A DNA stretch of 64,000 nt from Aminivibrio pyruvatiphilus (GCF_004366815.1 NZ_SORI01000006.1:103677-167676), one strand, 5' to 3'; numbered from the stretch's first letter, positions 34,848-44,068 are shown. The notes: generated from the letters alone by a model not told the origin. Numbers and translations: made by a program.

Positions 34848-35047
34848 TTTCACGCCTCCTGTTTTCTTCGATTCGGTCTTTAAAACCTCCCAGGAACAGC
34901 TTTTTCTTTGCTCTGCTTCCTGGTCCCGATGAGAAAAATCCTGGTCGCTCTCCCTCCTTTCGCCGGAAGATTCCGAAAGAAGCCGCCAGCACATGCGAGA
35001 AGCCAAAATTTCATAAGCATTCGCCTTTTGAAGTTTTTCCTTCAAAC

Positions 35048-35076
35048 ATACTAGTTTTACTTTTACATCTTGTCAA
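35048..35076 (-). promoter_or_regulatory. Strong sigma-70-type promoter for the C69 dipeptidase
   Basis: On the minus strand, TTGACA (35076-35071) and TAGTAT (35053-35048) are separated by exactly 17 bases. The leader to ATG 34847 is about 195 bases and has no clear gene. This promoter lies within an AT-rich 342-base gene-free stretch (34848-35189). Confidence 0.7.
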
Positions 35077-35189
35077 GATTTTTTTATTTTCTGTTACAAG
35101 ACAGTGATAATGTCACCCCTGGAACGGGACAGGGGGGGGAAAGGAGAGATGAATGCTGCGATAGCGGTATCCTTGTCGGAGGTGGTGAA

Positions 35190-35438
35190 ATTGCGAGGAT
35201 GACGGTTCGGGCATCCGGAGGAGAAACAGGCTGATCAGGCGGTTCGGAAAGATGAGCCGGACGGCGATGTCACAGTTCATTTGCCTGCCGGTGCGGACCG
35301 GATCGGGGACGAGAGCGCCCGGCCCCTCCTTTCGCAGTACCTGGAGACGGCCGGGCGAGGAGATTTCATTTCCTATGGGGAGGAGAGCAAAGACTGGGAG
35401 CTCAAATGATCGTCGGGCTGATTTTCGACGGAGGGTAA
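35190..35438 (+). pseudogene. Decayed copy of the RHH antitoxin and the first codons of its toxin
   Basis: Compared with the intact module at 28.5 kb, the ribosome site GGAGGTGGTGAAA (35178-35190) is kept but the start ATG has become ATT (35190-35192). The N-terminal part carries small indels; the C-terminal frame is readable ('SARPLLSQYLETAGRGDFIS', 'YGEESKDWELK') to TGA 35409. The overlapping toxin start ATG 35406 survives but hits TAA at 35438 after ten codons. It is a dead toxin-antitoxin copy. Confidence 0.72.
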
Positions 35439-35454
35439 CGGGTCGAGGTCTCCG

Positions 35455-36189
35455 CTAAAGGTCCCGTTCTTCCACCAGGATGCGGGCCAGCTCTTTTTCG
35501 ACAGGGCCCGTGTACATATTTCCGTGGTAGCAGGAAATCCGCTCGAGGTGCAGATTCTTTATCTTTTTCACGGATCTGAGGGCTTCCTTTTTATCAAGAG
35601 TGAACTTCGGATTGGCTTTGGCGAGCCTTCCGTCCTCGATGGCCAGCGCGTCACCGGCCAGCAGGAGCTTTTCATCTTCAAGAAGAAGGGAGATGTGCCC
35701 CGGAGTATGACCGGGGGTCTCAATGACCTTCACGCCGCCGCAGATATAGTCCATGTCCTGTACGACATCATCGACCGGGCAGTGTTCCACCGTCTCCAGG
35801 TAGCGGGCGAACCGCTCGCCGAATTCCTTTTCTTCTCCTGAGAGGGATTTGTTGTACTCCAGGGCCTGGAGCAGCCTCAGCGATTGTTTCTTTCCCGAAA
35901 TGTAGTCCGCTTCCTTCTCGCTCGAGAGTACCCTGATCTTCGGGTTTCTCCTCTTGAGTTCCGCCAGCGAGCCGATGTGGTCGTGGTCATGGTGGGAGAG
36001 GACGATTGCGGTAATGTCCGCCACGGTACCACCCATCTCCGCCAGAGCCTGCTCTATGTCGTCCGCCTGGTCCGGGTAGCCTGCGTCAAAGAGGATGATG
36101 CCGCTTTCGTCCCTTATGGCGGCAGGATGGATGATTGATTTCGTGAAACCGAGATCTTTCGTGATCGTCAGGACGGTATATGCAATCAT
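35455..36189 (-). CDS. MBL-fold metallo-hydrolase
   Basis: The 244-residue protein has the metallo-beta-lactamase motif 'IVLSHHDHDHIGSLAELKRR' (HxHxDH), then 'VIETPGHTPGHISLLLED', 'LLLAGDALAIEDG' and a final ligand in 'ISCYHGN'. All metal ligands seem present, so it should bind two metals. The family includes thioesterases, glyoxalase II and lactonases, and the substrate is not evident. ATG 36189 is used; an in-frame TTG at 36201 abuts the ribosome site too closely. It follows the acetyltransferase gene by eight bases. Confidence 0.87.
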   Translation of the reverse strand: MIAYTVLTITKDLGFTKSIIHPAAIRDESGIILFDAGYPDQADDIEQALAEMGGTVADITAIVLSHHDHDHIGSLAELKRRNPKIRVLSSEKEADYISGKKQSLRLLQALEYNKSLSGEEKEFGERFARYLETVEHCPVDDVVQDMDYICGGVKVIETPGHTPGHISLLLEDEKLLLAGDALAIEDGRLAKANPKFTLDKKEALRSVKKIKNLHLERISCYHGNMYTGPVEKELARILVEERDL

Positions 36190-36197
36190 TTCAATTC

Positions 36198-36701
36198 TCA
36201 ACTCCGGAAAGGAATTTTTTGAGCACGGCTCGGCTTATGGCTTTCGCCGCCAAAATCGAGGGAGAGGCGCAGCATGTCAAAAAGCTGAATGCCATCCTCA
36301 AAGATCGGCTCAGGGTAGTTATGTATGAAAAAGTCCCGGTCAATGGCTGTGACCCGGAATCCCTGCCTCTGGTAGAAAGCGAGCTGGTAGCCGAATGTCC
36401 CGGTGCCTACCTCCAATCGGCCGGCTCCGGACTTCCGGTAGAAATCGACGACCCACTTCAGAAGCGCCGTGCCGATACCGGTTTTCTGACGGTCAGGATG
36501 CACAGCGATGCACATAAGCTCCTGCCCGCCGGAATCAAGGGGTTGAACGGCACATGCGCCAACAACAGTCCCATTCTCTGACGCGGCGAAACACCGTGAT
36601 TGTGCGAGATACGAGCGGACTTTCGCCTCCGAGGGATCGGCAAGCAGCAGCAAATCCAGAGGAGCATCTTCAGTCGGAACTTCCCGAATCAGCAGCGGCA
36701 T
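36198..36701 (-). CDS. GNAT family N-acetyltransferase
   Basis: The 167-residue protein has the acetyl-CoA binding signature 'MCIAVHPDRQKTGIGTALLK' (R/Q-x-x-G-x-G/A) and 'YQLAFYQRQGFRVTAIDRDF' typical of GNAT C-termini. ATG 36701 is chosen, as GGGAG lies eight bases upstream; the frame runs much further up but without family resemblance. The substrate is unknown. It is the first gene of a two-gene unit with the MBL hydrolase and diverges from the amidase gene. Confidence 0.82.
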   Translation of the reverse strand: MPLLIREVPTEDAPLDLLLLADPSEAKVRSYLAQSRCFAASENGTVVGACAVQPLDSGGQELMCIAVHPDRQKTGIGTALLKWVVDFYRKSGAGRLEVGTGTFGYQLAFYQRQGFRVTAIDRDFFIHNYPEPIFEDGIQLFDMLRLSLDFGGESHKPSRAQKIPFRS

Positions 36702-36961
36702 ATCCATATCTCCCGTTGTATAGTTTTTTGAACATGCCATGGCAGGACGTTTTTTCTTCATCATGATTTTACTCAATGCTGCACCTGTTTTTATTGTACA
36801 TGCTTTCCGGGTCAATAACACGCCTGCGGGAGCCTCCGTATGCCCGTTCAGCACTCCACGAAAACATGATACTATACGGCTGTTGTGCCGAACGAAAATA
36901 AACAAGGTGAAAGCATGGTGCACACTGCAAAAGAAATACTGTTTTTTCGAAAGGAGACAGC

Positions 36962-38347
36962 ATGAAGGAAATTCCGGAAATGTCCGTTCGGGAGTTGGCT
37001 CAGGCGATCCGGGCCGGGGAAATATCGTCGGTGGAAGTGACGGAAGCGTTTGTGCGCCGGATCAGCGAGGTGAACCCGAAACTGAATGCCGTTGTCCAGG
37101 TCTGCGCCGACTCGGCACTGTCGGAGGCGGCACGGGCGGACCGTGCGCTGGCAAGGGGTGAATGCTTCGGCCCCCTGCATGGTGTCCCCATGACGCTGAA
37201 GGATTCCTTCGATTCCGCGGGCGTAGTTTCCGCAGGCGGAACCCTTGGGCGGAAGGACTTCGTTCCCGGGAAGGATGCCACGGTCCTGTCCCGTCTCAAA
37301 AAGAACGGGGCGATCCTTCTGGGAAAAACCAATACGCCCGAGTTTACCCTGATGTACGAAACCGACAACCTGGTGTACGGGCGGACGAACAACCCCTATG
37401 ACCCGGAGTGTTCGCCGGGCGGCAGCAGCGGAGGCGCCGCCGCGATCGTGGCTTCCGGATGTTCCCCCTTCGACGTGGGCAGCGATTACGGCGGGAGCCT
37501 GCGGTATCCCGCCCACTGCTGCGGAATCACGTCCATCAAGCCGACGTCGGGCCGGGTTCCGAGAACGGGACATATCCTTCCCTTCGGCGGCGTGCTGGAC
37601 TCTTTCCAGCAGGTCGGCCCCGTGGCGAAGCACGTGGAGGACCTTGAATACATTCTTCCCCTGATAGCCGGTCCCGACTGGATCGATCCTTCCATTGTCC
37701 CCATGCCTCTCGGCGAGTCGAAGAACGTGGATATCCGCACGATGAGAGTCGCTTTTCACACCGACAATGGAGTTCTTCCTGCTTCGGAGGAAACCGTTTT
37801 GGCGGTGCACGCGGCAGCGAAAGCGCTGGAGGACGCCGGCGCCCTGGTCGAGGAGGTCCGGCCGGAGGGTATCGAAGACTCGTACGAGATCATGATGGGG
37901 CTGCTGTCCGCCGACGGAGGGGCCTCCATACGGAGGCTGCTGCGGGAGTCGGGTACGGAACGGCACTCCATTCCGTGGCTCGGACTTGGGTCTCCCATGG
38001 AAAGTGCCGCTTTCGACGCACTGGTCATGAGATGGTACGGCTTCCGCAGTTCCATGCTTTCGTTTCTGGAGAACCGGGACGTGATTCTTTCTCCCGTGAA
38101 CGCTCTGCCGGCCCTGCCCCATGGTGCGGTACGGGACGATCTTCGGGCGTTCAGCTACACCATGGCCTACAATCTCACCGGCTGGCCCGTCACGGTGGTT
38201 CGTGCCGGGACGTCATCGTCGGACCTCCCAATCGGGGTGCAGATCGCGGCCCGTCCCTGGAGGGAAGACGTGTCTCTGGCCGCCGCCGCATGGGTGGAAC
38301 GGGAGCTCGGGGCATTCCCGCCGCCCGATCTTTCCCGGGAGAGGTGA
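36962..38347 (+). CDS. Amidase (amidase signature family)
   Basis: The 461-residue enzyme has the Ser-cisSer-Lys triad of the family: K80 in 'VPMTLKDSFDSAG', the cis-serine in 'CSPGGSSGGAAAIVASG' (S155/S156) and nucleophile S180 in 'DVGSDYGGSLRYPAHCCG'. It hydrolyses amides to acid and ammonia. Related proteins include GatA and various nitrilase-pathway amidases; no gatB or gatC lies nearby, so a catabolic amidase is more likely. ATG 36962 follows AAAGGAGA. An ATACTATAC stretch near 36870 may hold the -10 box. Confidence 0.9.
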   Translation: MKEIPEMSVRELAQAIRAGEISSVEVTEAFVRRISEVNPKLNAVVQVCADSALSEAARADRALARGECFGPLHGVPMTLKDSFDSAGVVSAGGTLGRKDFVPGKDATVLSRLKKNGAILLGKTNTPEFTLMYETDNLVYGRTNNPYDPECSPGGSSGGAAAIVASGCSPFDVGSDYGGSLRYPAHCCGITSIKPTSGRVPRTGHILPFGGVLDSFQQVGPVAKHVEDLEYILPLIAGPDWIDPSIVPMPLGESKNVDIRTMRVAFHTDNGVLPASEETVLAVHAAAKALEDAGALVEEVRPEGIEDSYEIMMGLLSADGGASIRRLLRESGTERHSIPWLGLGSPMESAAFDALVMRWYGFRSSMLSFLENRDVILSPVNALPALPHGAVRDDLRAFSYTMAYNLTGWPVTVVRAGTSSSDLPIGVQIAARPWREDVSLAAAAWVERELGAFPPPDLSRER

Positions 38348-38421
38348 TTTCCGGCTAAACTCGCCTCTGTGCGCCGCCATGAGCCGGAAAGAGCTGGTCG
38401 TCATTCGGGCAGCCTCCCGGT

Positions 38422-39063
38422 TCATGGCATGCCGAAGTACTTCAGAAACCAGTTCATGTATTTTGTTATCTTCGCAGACGCGAATATACGCGTCAGTTCC
38501 TGCATCAGGGTAAAATCCAGGCCGGCCAGGGCGTCTTCGTCCATCCTCAGATCGTCAAAGACAAAAGCCTTCCAGAGAGAGTAGTTCTGTGGGGTATACC
38601 TCGTTATGTATAGCTGGTCAAGCAGGGCCTTTTCTTTCGTCGCCCCGATATATCCGGGCGGTCCCTCCACCCTGCTTGTGCCGGGAAAAACCAGGTTTGA
38701 GGGAAGCCTCTCCCAGTCGATGTTTCCGTATGACGTCATCAGGCTGGATCTCCGCTTCTTACTGACGGCCGTGACCGATGCAACGGCATCAGGTATAATA
38801 CCTGCCTCAAAGAGCACGAGGTTTCCGGATACTGCCGCCGGGCCGCAGATATTGCAGGCAAGATATCGCAGGGAGGGCTCTCTTCTGCGCACGAGGGATC
38901 CCAGGCAATACCATCCGCGCTTCAGCCGTTCGATGTACCCGTCCGATACCAGGCCCTCTATCTTCTGCCATACATTGATGTATCCGTTCTCGCGAAGCCT
39001 ATTCTGCAAGACCCAGCCGGGGATCTCCGTCTCCAGGCCCGCAAGCAGTTCCAGATCAGTCAT
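38422..39063 (-). CDS. AbiEi-like antitoxin / transcriptional regulator
   Basis: The 213-residue protein has an N-terminal winged-helix-like region ('VWQKIEGLVSDGYIERLKRG') followed by 'WYCLGSLVRRREPSLRYLAC' and a C-terminal domain resembling the AbiEi antitoxin group ('VEGPPGYIGATKEKALLDQL'). AbiEi proteins repress their own operon and counteract the nucleotidyltransferase toxin AbiEii, which here is encoded upstream. The usual order is antitoxin first; here it is reversed. A perfect palindrome ATGTTAACAT (39100-39109) 37 bases before the start may be its operator. Confidence 0.72.
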   Translation of the reverse strand: MTDLELLAGLETEIPGWVLQNRLRENGYINVWQKIEGLVSDGYIERLKRGWYCLGSLVRRREPSLRYLACNICGPAAVSGNLVLFEAGIIPDAVASVTAVSKKRRSSLMTSYGNIDWERLPSNLVFPGTSRVEGPPGYIGATKEKALLDQLYITRYTPQNYSLWKAFVFDDLRMDEDALAGLDFTLMQELTRIFASAKITKYMNWFLKYFGMP

Positions 39064-39168
39064 GCCGTCATCATCCCGTCTTCATTTTCTATTTTATGTA
39101 TGTTAACATCTAATAATAAGATTTTACACTGCATAAAACGAAAATCCAGGTCATCACACCCTGAGGTT

Positions 39169-40035
39169 TCAAGAGGATCCTTCCTGTGGAATTTTATGTG
39201 AAAGGAGAAATCGTGCAGCTGCATCGACGAGTTTTTCCTTCTGCTGAAGGAACATCTCTGTACTCCATGCAGCGGAACTCCTCTTTTCGAGTGCATCAGT
39301 CATAAATCCGCCGACATCGCGGATTATTTCCCTGACATCCAATGAAGAGGCTCTTTTTTCGAAGAGTTCTCCAAGCAGTTCCGGACTGAGATGTTCACTC
39401 CGGTCAAGGGTGCCCTTTTCTTTCAGTCGCTCCTCAAGCCAGAATATGTTCAATTCCGTGCATTTGCGCATATACCACAGGAAATCATACCAGTCCCGTC
39501 CTTTAATCCGCCGGCCTCCCCACCGGCGATGCAGTATCGCGTCCATTTTTCCCGCAAAAGATGAGGAAAGGGTGCAAAGGCGTACCGGATATTGAAAGGG
39601 ATACGAACCGTAGAGGGTCTCAGTCTCAGGAAGAACGGAAAACCCCGTCTTTTCTGCATCAATTTTCACTCTGAGGCTCTCTGATCTGCTTATGGATAAA
39701 ACCAGGCTTCCGCTGGACACGTCTCCCCCATGTTCCTTTACGGTGAACCGGACTTCTCCAAACCCGAGGTCTGCAAAAAAGCGGACTATCGGTTCTTTGT
39801 ATTCCGAAAGAGAAAAATCAGGGACAACAGAATTTACGGTGAAATCAAGATCCTCTGAAAATCTCGGCAGGCCGTGAAATATTCGAAGCGATGTCCCTCC
39901 AAACATAGCCGCATACTTAAAAAAGTCAGTATGAAGTGAAAGCCCCATCAGTGCCAGATTCTGAAACTTTTCCAGCGCCGGTAATCTTTCACCTTCTTCG
40001 ATATGCTTTCTTATTTCTTCAAAAATCACCTTCAC
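39169..40035 (-). CDS. AbiEii-like nucleotidyltransferase toxin
   Basis: The 288-residue protein has the nucleotidyltransferase motif 'MFGGTSLRIFHGLPRFSEDL' ending in DLD (GGTSL 46-50, D62, D64), then 'GGDVSSGSLVLSISRSESLR' and 'FAGKMDAILHRRWGGRRIKG'. These are the marks of AbiEii/AbiGii toxins, which inactivate tRNAs or other targets by adding nucleotides and cause abortive infection. The catalytic residues look intact. It precedes the AbiEi-like gene by 105 bases on the same strand. Confidence 0.85.
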   Translation of the reverse strand: MKVIFEEIRKHIEEGERLPALEKFQNLALMGLSLHTDFFKYAAMFGGTSLRIFHGLPRFSEDLDFTVNSVVPDFSLSEYKEPIVRFFADLGFGEVRFTVKEHGGDVSSGSLVLSISRSESLRVKIDAEKTGFSVLPETETLYGSYPFQYPVRLCTLSSSFAGKMDAILHRRWGGRRIKGRDWYDFLWYMRKCTELNIFWLEERLKEKGTLDRSEHLSPELLGELFEKRASSLDVREIIRDVGGFMTDALEKRSSAAWSTEMFLQQKEKLVDAAARFLLSHKIPQEGSS

Positions 40036-40072
40036 CTTCCTTTCGAAAAGAAACCCTTACCCCCGCGGTCGG

Positions 40073-40957
40073 TCACTCGCCGAGGCAATACTTCCCTTCG
40101 ATTCTCAGGGCGGCCTTTCCGCCGAAGAGGACCTTTCCGTCCTTTGTCCTCAGTCTGACCTCGTTGAAGATCCGGTTGTCGCCCCCCTGCTCTATTTTGA
40201 TGCTGTCGCCGTTCCACTGTCCATTTTTGAGCAGATAGCAGCCGAAGGCGCTGTTTCCCGAGCCGGTGGCGGGGTCCTCCAGGTAGCCGAATTTCGGAGC
40301 GAAGACCCTGGTGTGGGCAAAGTACCCCGGAGCGGCGGTCTCCAGTGAGTAGACCAGCACTATGTCCACGTCGTTGCTGAGGCAGTACTGTTTCAGCCCT
40401 TCCTCGTCGGGGTACATGGAGATCTCGTCCGCCAGGTTCTTTATGGGGACGATCAGCGTCCGGAGCCCCGCGTCGATGATATCGAGGGGCAGGGAATCCG
40501 ATATGGCGCCCTCCTTTATGCCGAGGGCGGCAGCAATGGACTGTTTCGGCAGGGGGCACCAGATCATGAGGGGATCGGGGGCGGAGATGTAGATGCAGTC
40601 CTCCTCGTTGATGTGGTTGTAGATGTTCAGCCTGCCCTTCCGGTTGGTGCCGATTTCGATGACGGGCGTTTTTCTCAGCCCGTCATCCCGCCGGATGACC
40701 TCGTACATGGTGGCGATGGTGCCGTGGCCGCAGAAGGCGACTTCGCATTCCGAGGAATAGTAGGTTAGGAGGATGCCTCCCGCGTCATCCCTGGTGACGT
40801 AGACCACCTCGGAGACGAAACCGGAGTGCTCTTTGGCGATGTTGAGCATGGCGTCCCCGGAGAGCGAATCCGTTCCCAGGTCGAGAAACGCAGCCGGGTT
40901 TCCCTCGGACTTTCCGATGGTGAAGGCGTTCAGCTTGTAATACGGGTATGTTTTCAT
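40073..40957 (-). CDS. PhzF family isomerase/epimerase
   Basis: The 294-residue protein shows PhzF-family marks: 'YYKLNAFTIGKSEGNPAAFL' at the start, 'SECEVAFCGHGTIATMYEVI' (with the GHGT motif) near 78-95, and 'FGYLEDPATGSGNSAFGCYL' near 240. These proteins have a diaminopimelate-epimerase-like fold and act on small amino acid or aromatic substrates; most are uncharacterised. ATG 40957 is chosen because GGGAGG precedes it and the longest frame adds an unlikely tail. It lies 19 bases after the alpha/beta hydrolase gene. Confidence 0.87.
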   Translation of the reverse strand: MKTYPYYKLNAFTIGKSEGNPAAFLDLGTDSLSGDAMLNIAKEHSGFVSEVVYVTRDDAGGILLTYYSSECEVAFCGHGTIATMYEVIRRDDGLRKTPVIEIGTNRKGRLNIYNHINEEDCIYISAPDPLMIWCPLPKQSIAAALGIKEGAISDSLPLDIIDAGLRTLIVPIKNLADEISMYPDEEGLKQYCLSNDVDIVLVYSLETAAPGYFAHTRVFAPKFGYLEDPATGSGNSAFGCYLLKNGQWNGDSIKIEQGGDNRIFNEVRLRTKDGKVLFGGKAALRIEGKYCLGE

Positions 40958-40976
40958 GGCCGTCCTCCCGGGTACT

Positions 40977-41678
40977 TTATTGGTAGTCCTGTTCCCCCAG
41001 CCAGTTCTCAAGAAATCGGAGCTGACCCGGGGTGTGGAAATAATGCTCGCCGTCCTTCATGACCGACACCCGGCAGCTGAACTTCTTCGCGAAGGAGTCC
41101 AGGACATCCCGCTCGGTGAGGGTGTCGTTCTCTCCGTAGAGGATGGAGGTGGGGCTGTTCCAGATGTCCACAGGGTGGGCCCGCACATACTCATAATACT
41201 CCCACGAGAGGGTCTCGCCGAAGGGTGTGGGAATCTCTTTTTCCTCCCGGAGCCGTTCTTCGGTCACGCCCGTCCACCGCATCATGTTCCGGATGAGCCG
41301 TTCCATATCCAGCACCGGGGAGAGGAAGAGACTCTTCCGGAAAATAACGTCCCGCCATGCGACCAGGCTGAAATAGGCGCCGAGGCTGCAGGCATACAGG
41401 GAGATGCTGCTGCAGGAACCCTTCACCGCCTTATGCACCGCCTGGAGGTCGCGGACGCCGTTCTGGACTGTGCAGGGGCGGGGATCGTTCTTCCGGCCGC
41501 CGTGCTCGGGCAGGTCGAAGGCGAGGACACGGTATCCCCTGGGAACCACCTCCCGGGCCAGCATCTCAGCTTCTTCTTTTTGGGAGCCTTTGCTGTGGAC
41601 GTAGAGAAACAGCCTGTTGGAAGGAGCTCCGAAGAGCAGCGCAGGAATGGTGCCGATGGTTTGTTTTTCGGTAATCAT
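40977..41678 (-). CDS. Alpha/beta hydrolase
   Basis: The 233-residue protein fits the alpha/beta-hydrolase fold: 'LFLYVHSKGSQKEEAEMLAR' (oxyanion region), 'YRVLAFDLPEHGG', nucleophile elbow 'ISLYACSLGAYFS' (C-S-L-G, with Ser in the centre), an acid in 'ILYGENDTLT', and the histidine in 'MKDGEHYFHT'. The first glycine of the GxSxG elbow is replaced by alanine. The family includes acyl and small-ester hydrolases; the substrate is unknown. It is probably co-transcribed with the PhzF-like gene. Confidence 0.8.
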   Translation of the reverse strand: MITEKQTIGTIPALLFGAPSNRLFLYVHSKGSQKEEAEMLAREVVPRGYRVLAFDLPEHGGRKNDPRPCTVQNGVRDLQAVHKAVKGSCSSISLYACSLGAYFSLVAWRDVIFRKSLFLSPVLDMERLIRNMMRWTGVTEERLREEKEIPTPFGETLSWEYYEYVRAHPVDIWNSPTSILYGENDTLTERDVLDSFAKKFSCRVSVMKDGEHYFHTPGQLRFLENWLGEQDYQ

Positions 41679-41841
41679 TGAATTCCTCGATTCCGGGATG
41701 TGATGACGGCGGGCATTGTGTCCGCCCGATTTTCCGCCCGTCTGTATCCTGCGGGTTTGGCGTCGGGTATCAGCCTCGGGATAGCCATGCAGAGATCATC
41801 GGAAGGGAGCTGCGCTCCGTGCCGCTTCAGAACGGGAAAAA

Positions 41842-42891
41842 TCAGTCCGGAGAGGCCTTCGCTTTCCTGTAGCGTTCCGGATCGAATTCGCTGAACGAGT
41901 TCTTCCCCGATTTCTTGGCTTCATACATGGCAAAGTCGGCACACTCGATGAGTTCATAGACGTTTTCCGTGTCCTTGCCGTACACGGCCATGCCCGCGCT
42001 GCAGAAGATCTTTTCCTGAACGTCGTCACCCAGCTGGACGGGACGGTTCATGACCAGCTCTTTCATCCTGTCCCAAACGGCCCGGATATCCTCTTTTTCA
42101 ACGGTGTCATACCCGTGGATATAGAGCCCGAACTCGTCGCCGGCGATTCTCATGCAGATAAGGCTGTCGAAGGGCAGACGGCCCAGGCGGTCCGCAAATT
42201 CCTTCAGGTACCTGTCGCCGGCCGCGTGGCCGTAGGTGTCGTTTATACGCTTGAAGTCGTCGAGGTCCACGAAGGTGAAGATTCCACGTTTTTCGGGGGC
42301 CCGGGAGATTGCGAGTTCAATCTCCTGCCTGTACTGGTACCTGCTGACAAGACCCGTGAGGGCATCCCTGACGAGCCTGTTGTTGAGGTCCTGGTTCAGC
42401 CTGTTCAGAGCGGAGTTGGCTTTTTTGAGCTGCCGTTGGGTGTTCACCAGGTCGCTGTTCAGCTTCTGGATCTTTTCGAACTGCTCACGGATGACAGTAT
42501 CGCTTCCCGTCATGAAATCGGTGTCCGACGCTTTCACCACGTCCATAAACCGGTGTATGGTGTCCCGCAGGACGGCCGCCGCAGGGTCGCCGTCGCGGAG
42601 ATAATCATCATGTCCGTGGATGAGGATTGTGTCGCCCGTCGCCGTCACGCAGAGGCAGACCCCGGCTTCCGGAGAGGCGATGCTGAAACCGCCCTCGCAC
42701 AAAAGGAGATTCTTTCCGGAGAGAGCCTTTTGGGCCATTCCGGCGATTCTTTCCATGTCGGCGGGGGAAAACAGCGCCGTCAACACCTTCTGGAAGGGAG
42801 AAAGAAGGTGGACGGGGTGGTACCAGAAGGTGTGGAGGATATTGAATTCGCGGTCACACTTGAACAAAAAGGAGGTTCCGCTTGTGTCCAT
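41842..42891 (-). CDS. GGDEF-domain protein (putative diguanylate cyclase)
   Basis: The 349-residue protein has an N-terminal sensor-like domain of about 120 residues, a coiled coil ('FEKIQKLNSDLVNTQRQLKK') and a C-terminal GGDEF domain ('VRDALTGLVSRYQYRQEIEL', 'FVDLDDFKRINDTYGHAAGD', 'RIAGDEFGLYIHG'). The signature is AGDEF rather than GGDEF; such variants can be active. No RxxD inhibitory site is seen at its usual place. ATG 42891 is preferred (GGAAAGGA upstream) over a TTG 33 bases earlier. It is the last gene of the operon with the cobalamin-binding and HD-GYP proteins and would make the c-di-GMP that the HD-GYP protein breaks down. Confidence 0.85.
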   Translation of the reverse strand: MDTSGTSFLFKCDREFNILHTFWYHPVHLLSPFQKVLTALFSPADMERIAGMAQKALSGKNLLLCEGGFSIASPEAGVCLCVTATGDTILIHGHDDYLRDGDPAAAVLRDTIHRFMDVVKASDTDFMTGSDTVIREQFEKIQKLNSDLVNTQRQLKKANSALNRLNQDLNNRLVRDALTGLVSRYQYRQEIELAISRAPEKRGIFTFVDLDDFKRINDTYGHAAGDRYLKEFADRLGRLPFDSLICMRIAGDEFGLYIHGYDTVEKEDIRAVWDRMKELVMNRPVQLGDDVQEKIFCSAGMAVYGKDTENVYELIECADFAMYEAKKSGKNSFSEFDPERYRKAKASPD

Positions 42892-42913
42892 TCCGGTTTC
42901 CTTTCCGGACCCG

Positions 42914-43990
42914 TTATGCGGCAAAAGTCTTGTGTGCCCAGCGAAGGAGCTCTCCTGCCGAAGGCGAATAGAAATCGATATCCCATTTTTTCCACAGTTC
43001 GTCCGTCGTATCGAAAGCCTGGCCGCCCACCGCGATTTTTACCCCGGGATGGGCTGCCCGTATGGCCTTCACCACTCTCTCGCAATCTGCAAGGTAGGGC
43101 GGCATCGTCACGGAAAGAGCCACGAGGTCGGGTTTGTGCTCGCCTATTGCCTCGACGACGGCCTGCCCGGGCAGGGCGGCTCCCAGGTAGAAGGTGTCCC
43201 ATCCCTGGTACTCGAACATGTCGGACAGCATCCTGATTCCCATTTCATGGAGCTCGCTCCCGACCGCACAGGCAATCAGCGTCCTATTCTTCCGGGGGCT
43301 TTCGAAAATCTCATCGAAGAAACCGGACATGGCGGTCTGGGTCACCGATGTGGCATAATGCTCCCTGTCCACCGTTATGACGTTCCGGTGCCATAATTCG
43401 CCTATTTCGTGCATGACCTTCCTGAGGATCTTTTCGTAGATGTGCTCCAGGGGCACTCCCTGTTTCCGGGCGTCCCTGATGATTTCGTGAGCGTTTTTTG
43501 TCCGGCTTCGCAGAAGGGCGTCCAGGTAGGCTTTTCGGATGTCGTAGTAATCACCTTCGCTGAAAGATGTGGACAGTTCGATGTCTGTTACGGCTTCGGT
43601 AGTCACAGCGATTGCCAGGTCAAGATATTCCGCCGCTTTTCCCAGCTCGTCCCCGGTGAGGATTTCCGGGGCATGGTCGGCCAGGATTTCCGACATGATC
43701 CTGTAGTGGCCGGTCATGATCTCCATGATCCTGTCCCTGTCAAGGTCTTTCATCAGGTTGCACAGAAGCTCGTAGAGCCACCTGGCATATCCTTCGAAAA
43801 TCCTGCCGTCGCTGAAATACACCGAGGTCATCAGAAAGCTGAGGTTGTAGACCACATCGTCGTACATCATCTTTCGTCGTCTCTCGTCCATCTGGCTTTC
43901 AAGCCCGGGGTCCCGTCTGAGCTGCTCTTCGAAGACCATCTGGGCAATTCTGGTGAACCTCTGATCTTCATAGTTCATCAAGAGACTCAT
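42914..43990 (-). CDS. Cobalamin-binding protein with CarH-type W-x9-EH motif (putative B12 light/redox sensor)
   Basis: The 358-residue protein has a helical N-terminal region (1-160) that I do not recognise, a four-helix B12-binding cap (about 150-228) and a Rossmann-type B12-binding domain (about 236-350). The cap holds W200 and E210-H211, an exact W-x9-EH motif ('LWHRNVITVDREHYA'), which marks the adenosylcobalamin photoreceptors of the CarH/LitR/AerR group. The lower-ligand motif is E246-L-H248-E-M-G251 (ExHxxG form). No MerR DNA-binding domain is present, so the output is probably protein-protein. It sits between an HD-GYP and a GGDEF gene, so it may control c-di-GMP level in response to light or to cobalamin state. 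Confidence 0.82.
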   Translation of the reverse strand: MSLLMNYEDQRFTRIAQMVFEEQLRRDPGLESQMDERRRKMMYDDVVYNLSFLMTSVYFSDGRIFEGYARWLYELLCNLMKDLDRDRIMEIMTGHYRIMSEILADHAPEILTGDELGKAAEYLDLAIAVTTEAVTDIELSTSFSEGDYYDIRKAYLDALLRSRTKNAHEIIRDARKQGVPLEHIYEKILRKVMHEIGELWHRNVITVDREHYATSVTQTAMSGFFDEIFESPRKNRTLIACAVGSELHEMGIRMLSDMFEYQGWDTFYLGAALPGQAVVEAIGEHKPDLVALSVTMPPYLADCERVVKAIRAAHPGVKIAVGGQAFDTTDELWKKWDIDFYSPSAGELLRWAHKTFAA

Positions 43991-44068
43991 TTTTCCATCC
44001 CCCTGTTTTTAATCAAAACGGTCCGGAAAAACCCGCATTGCCCTGTGAGCGCAAAGAGGACGTCACTT

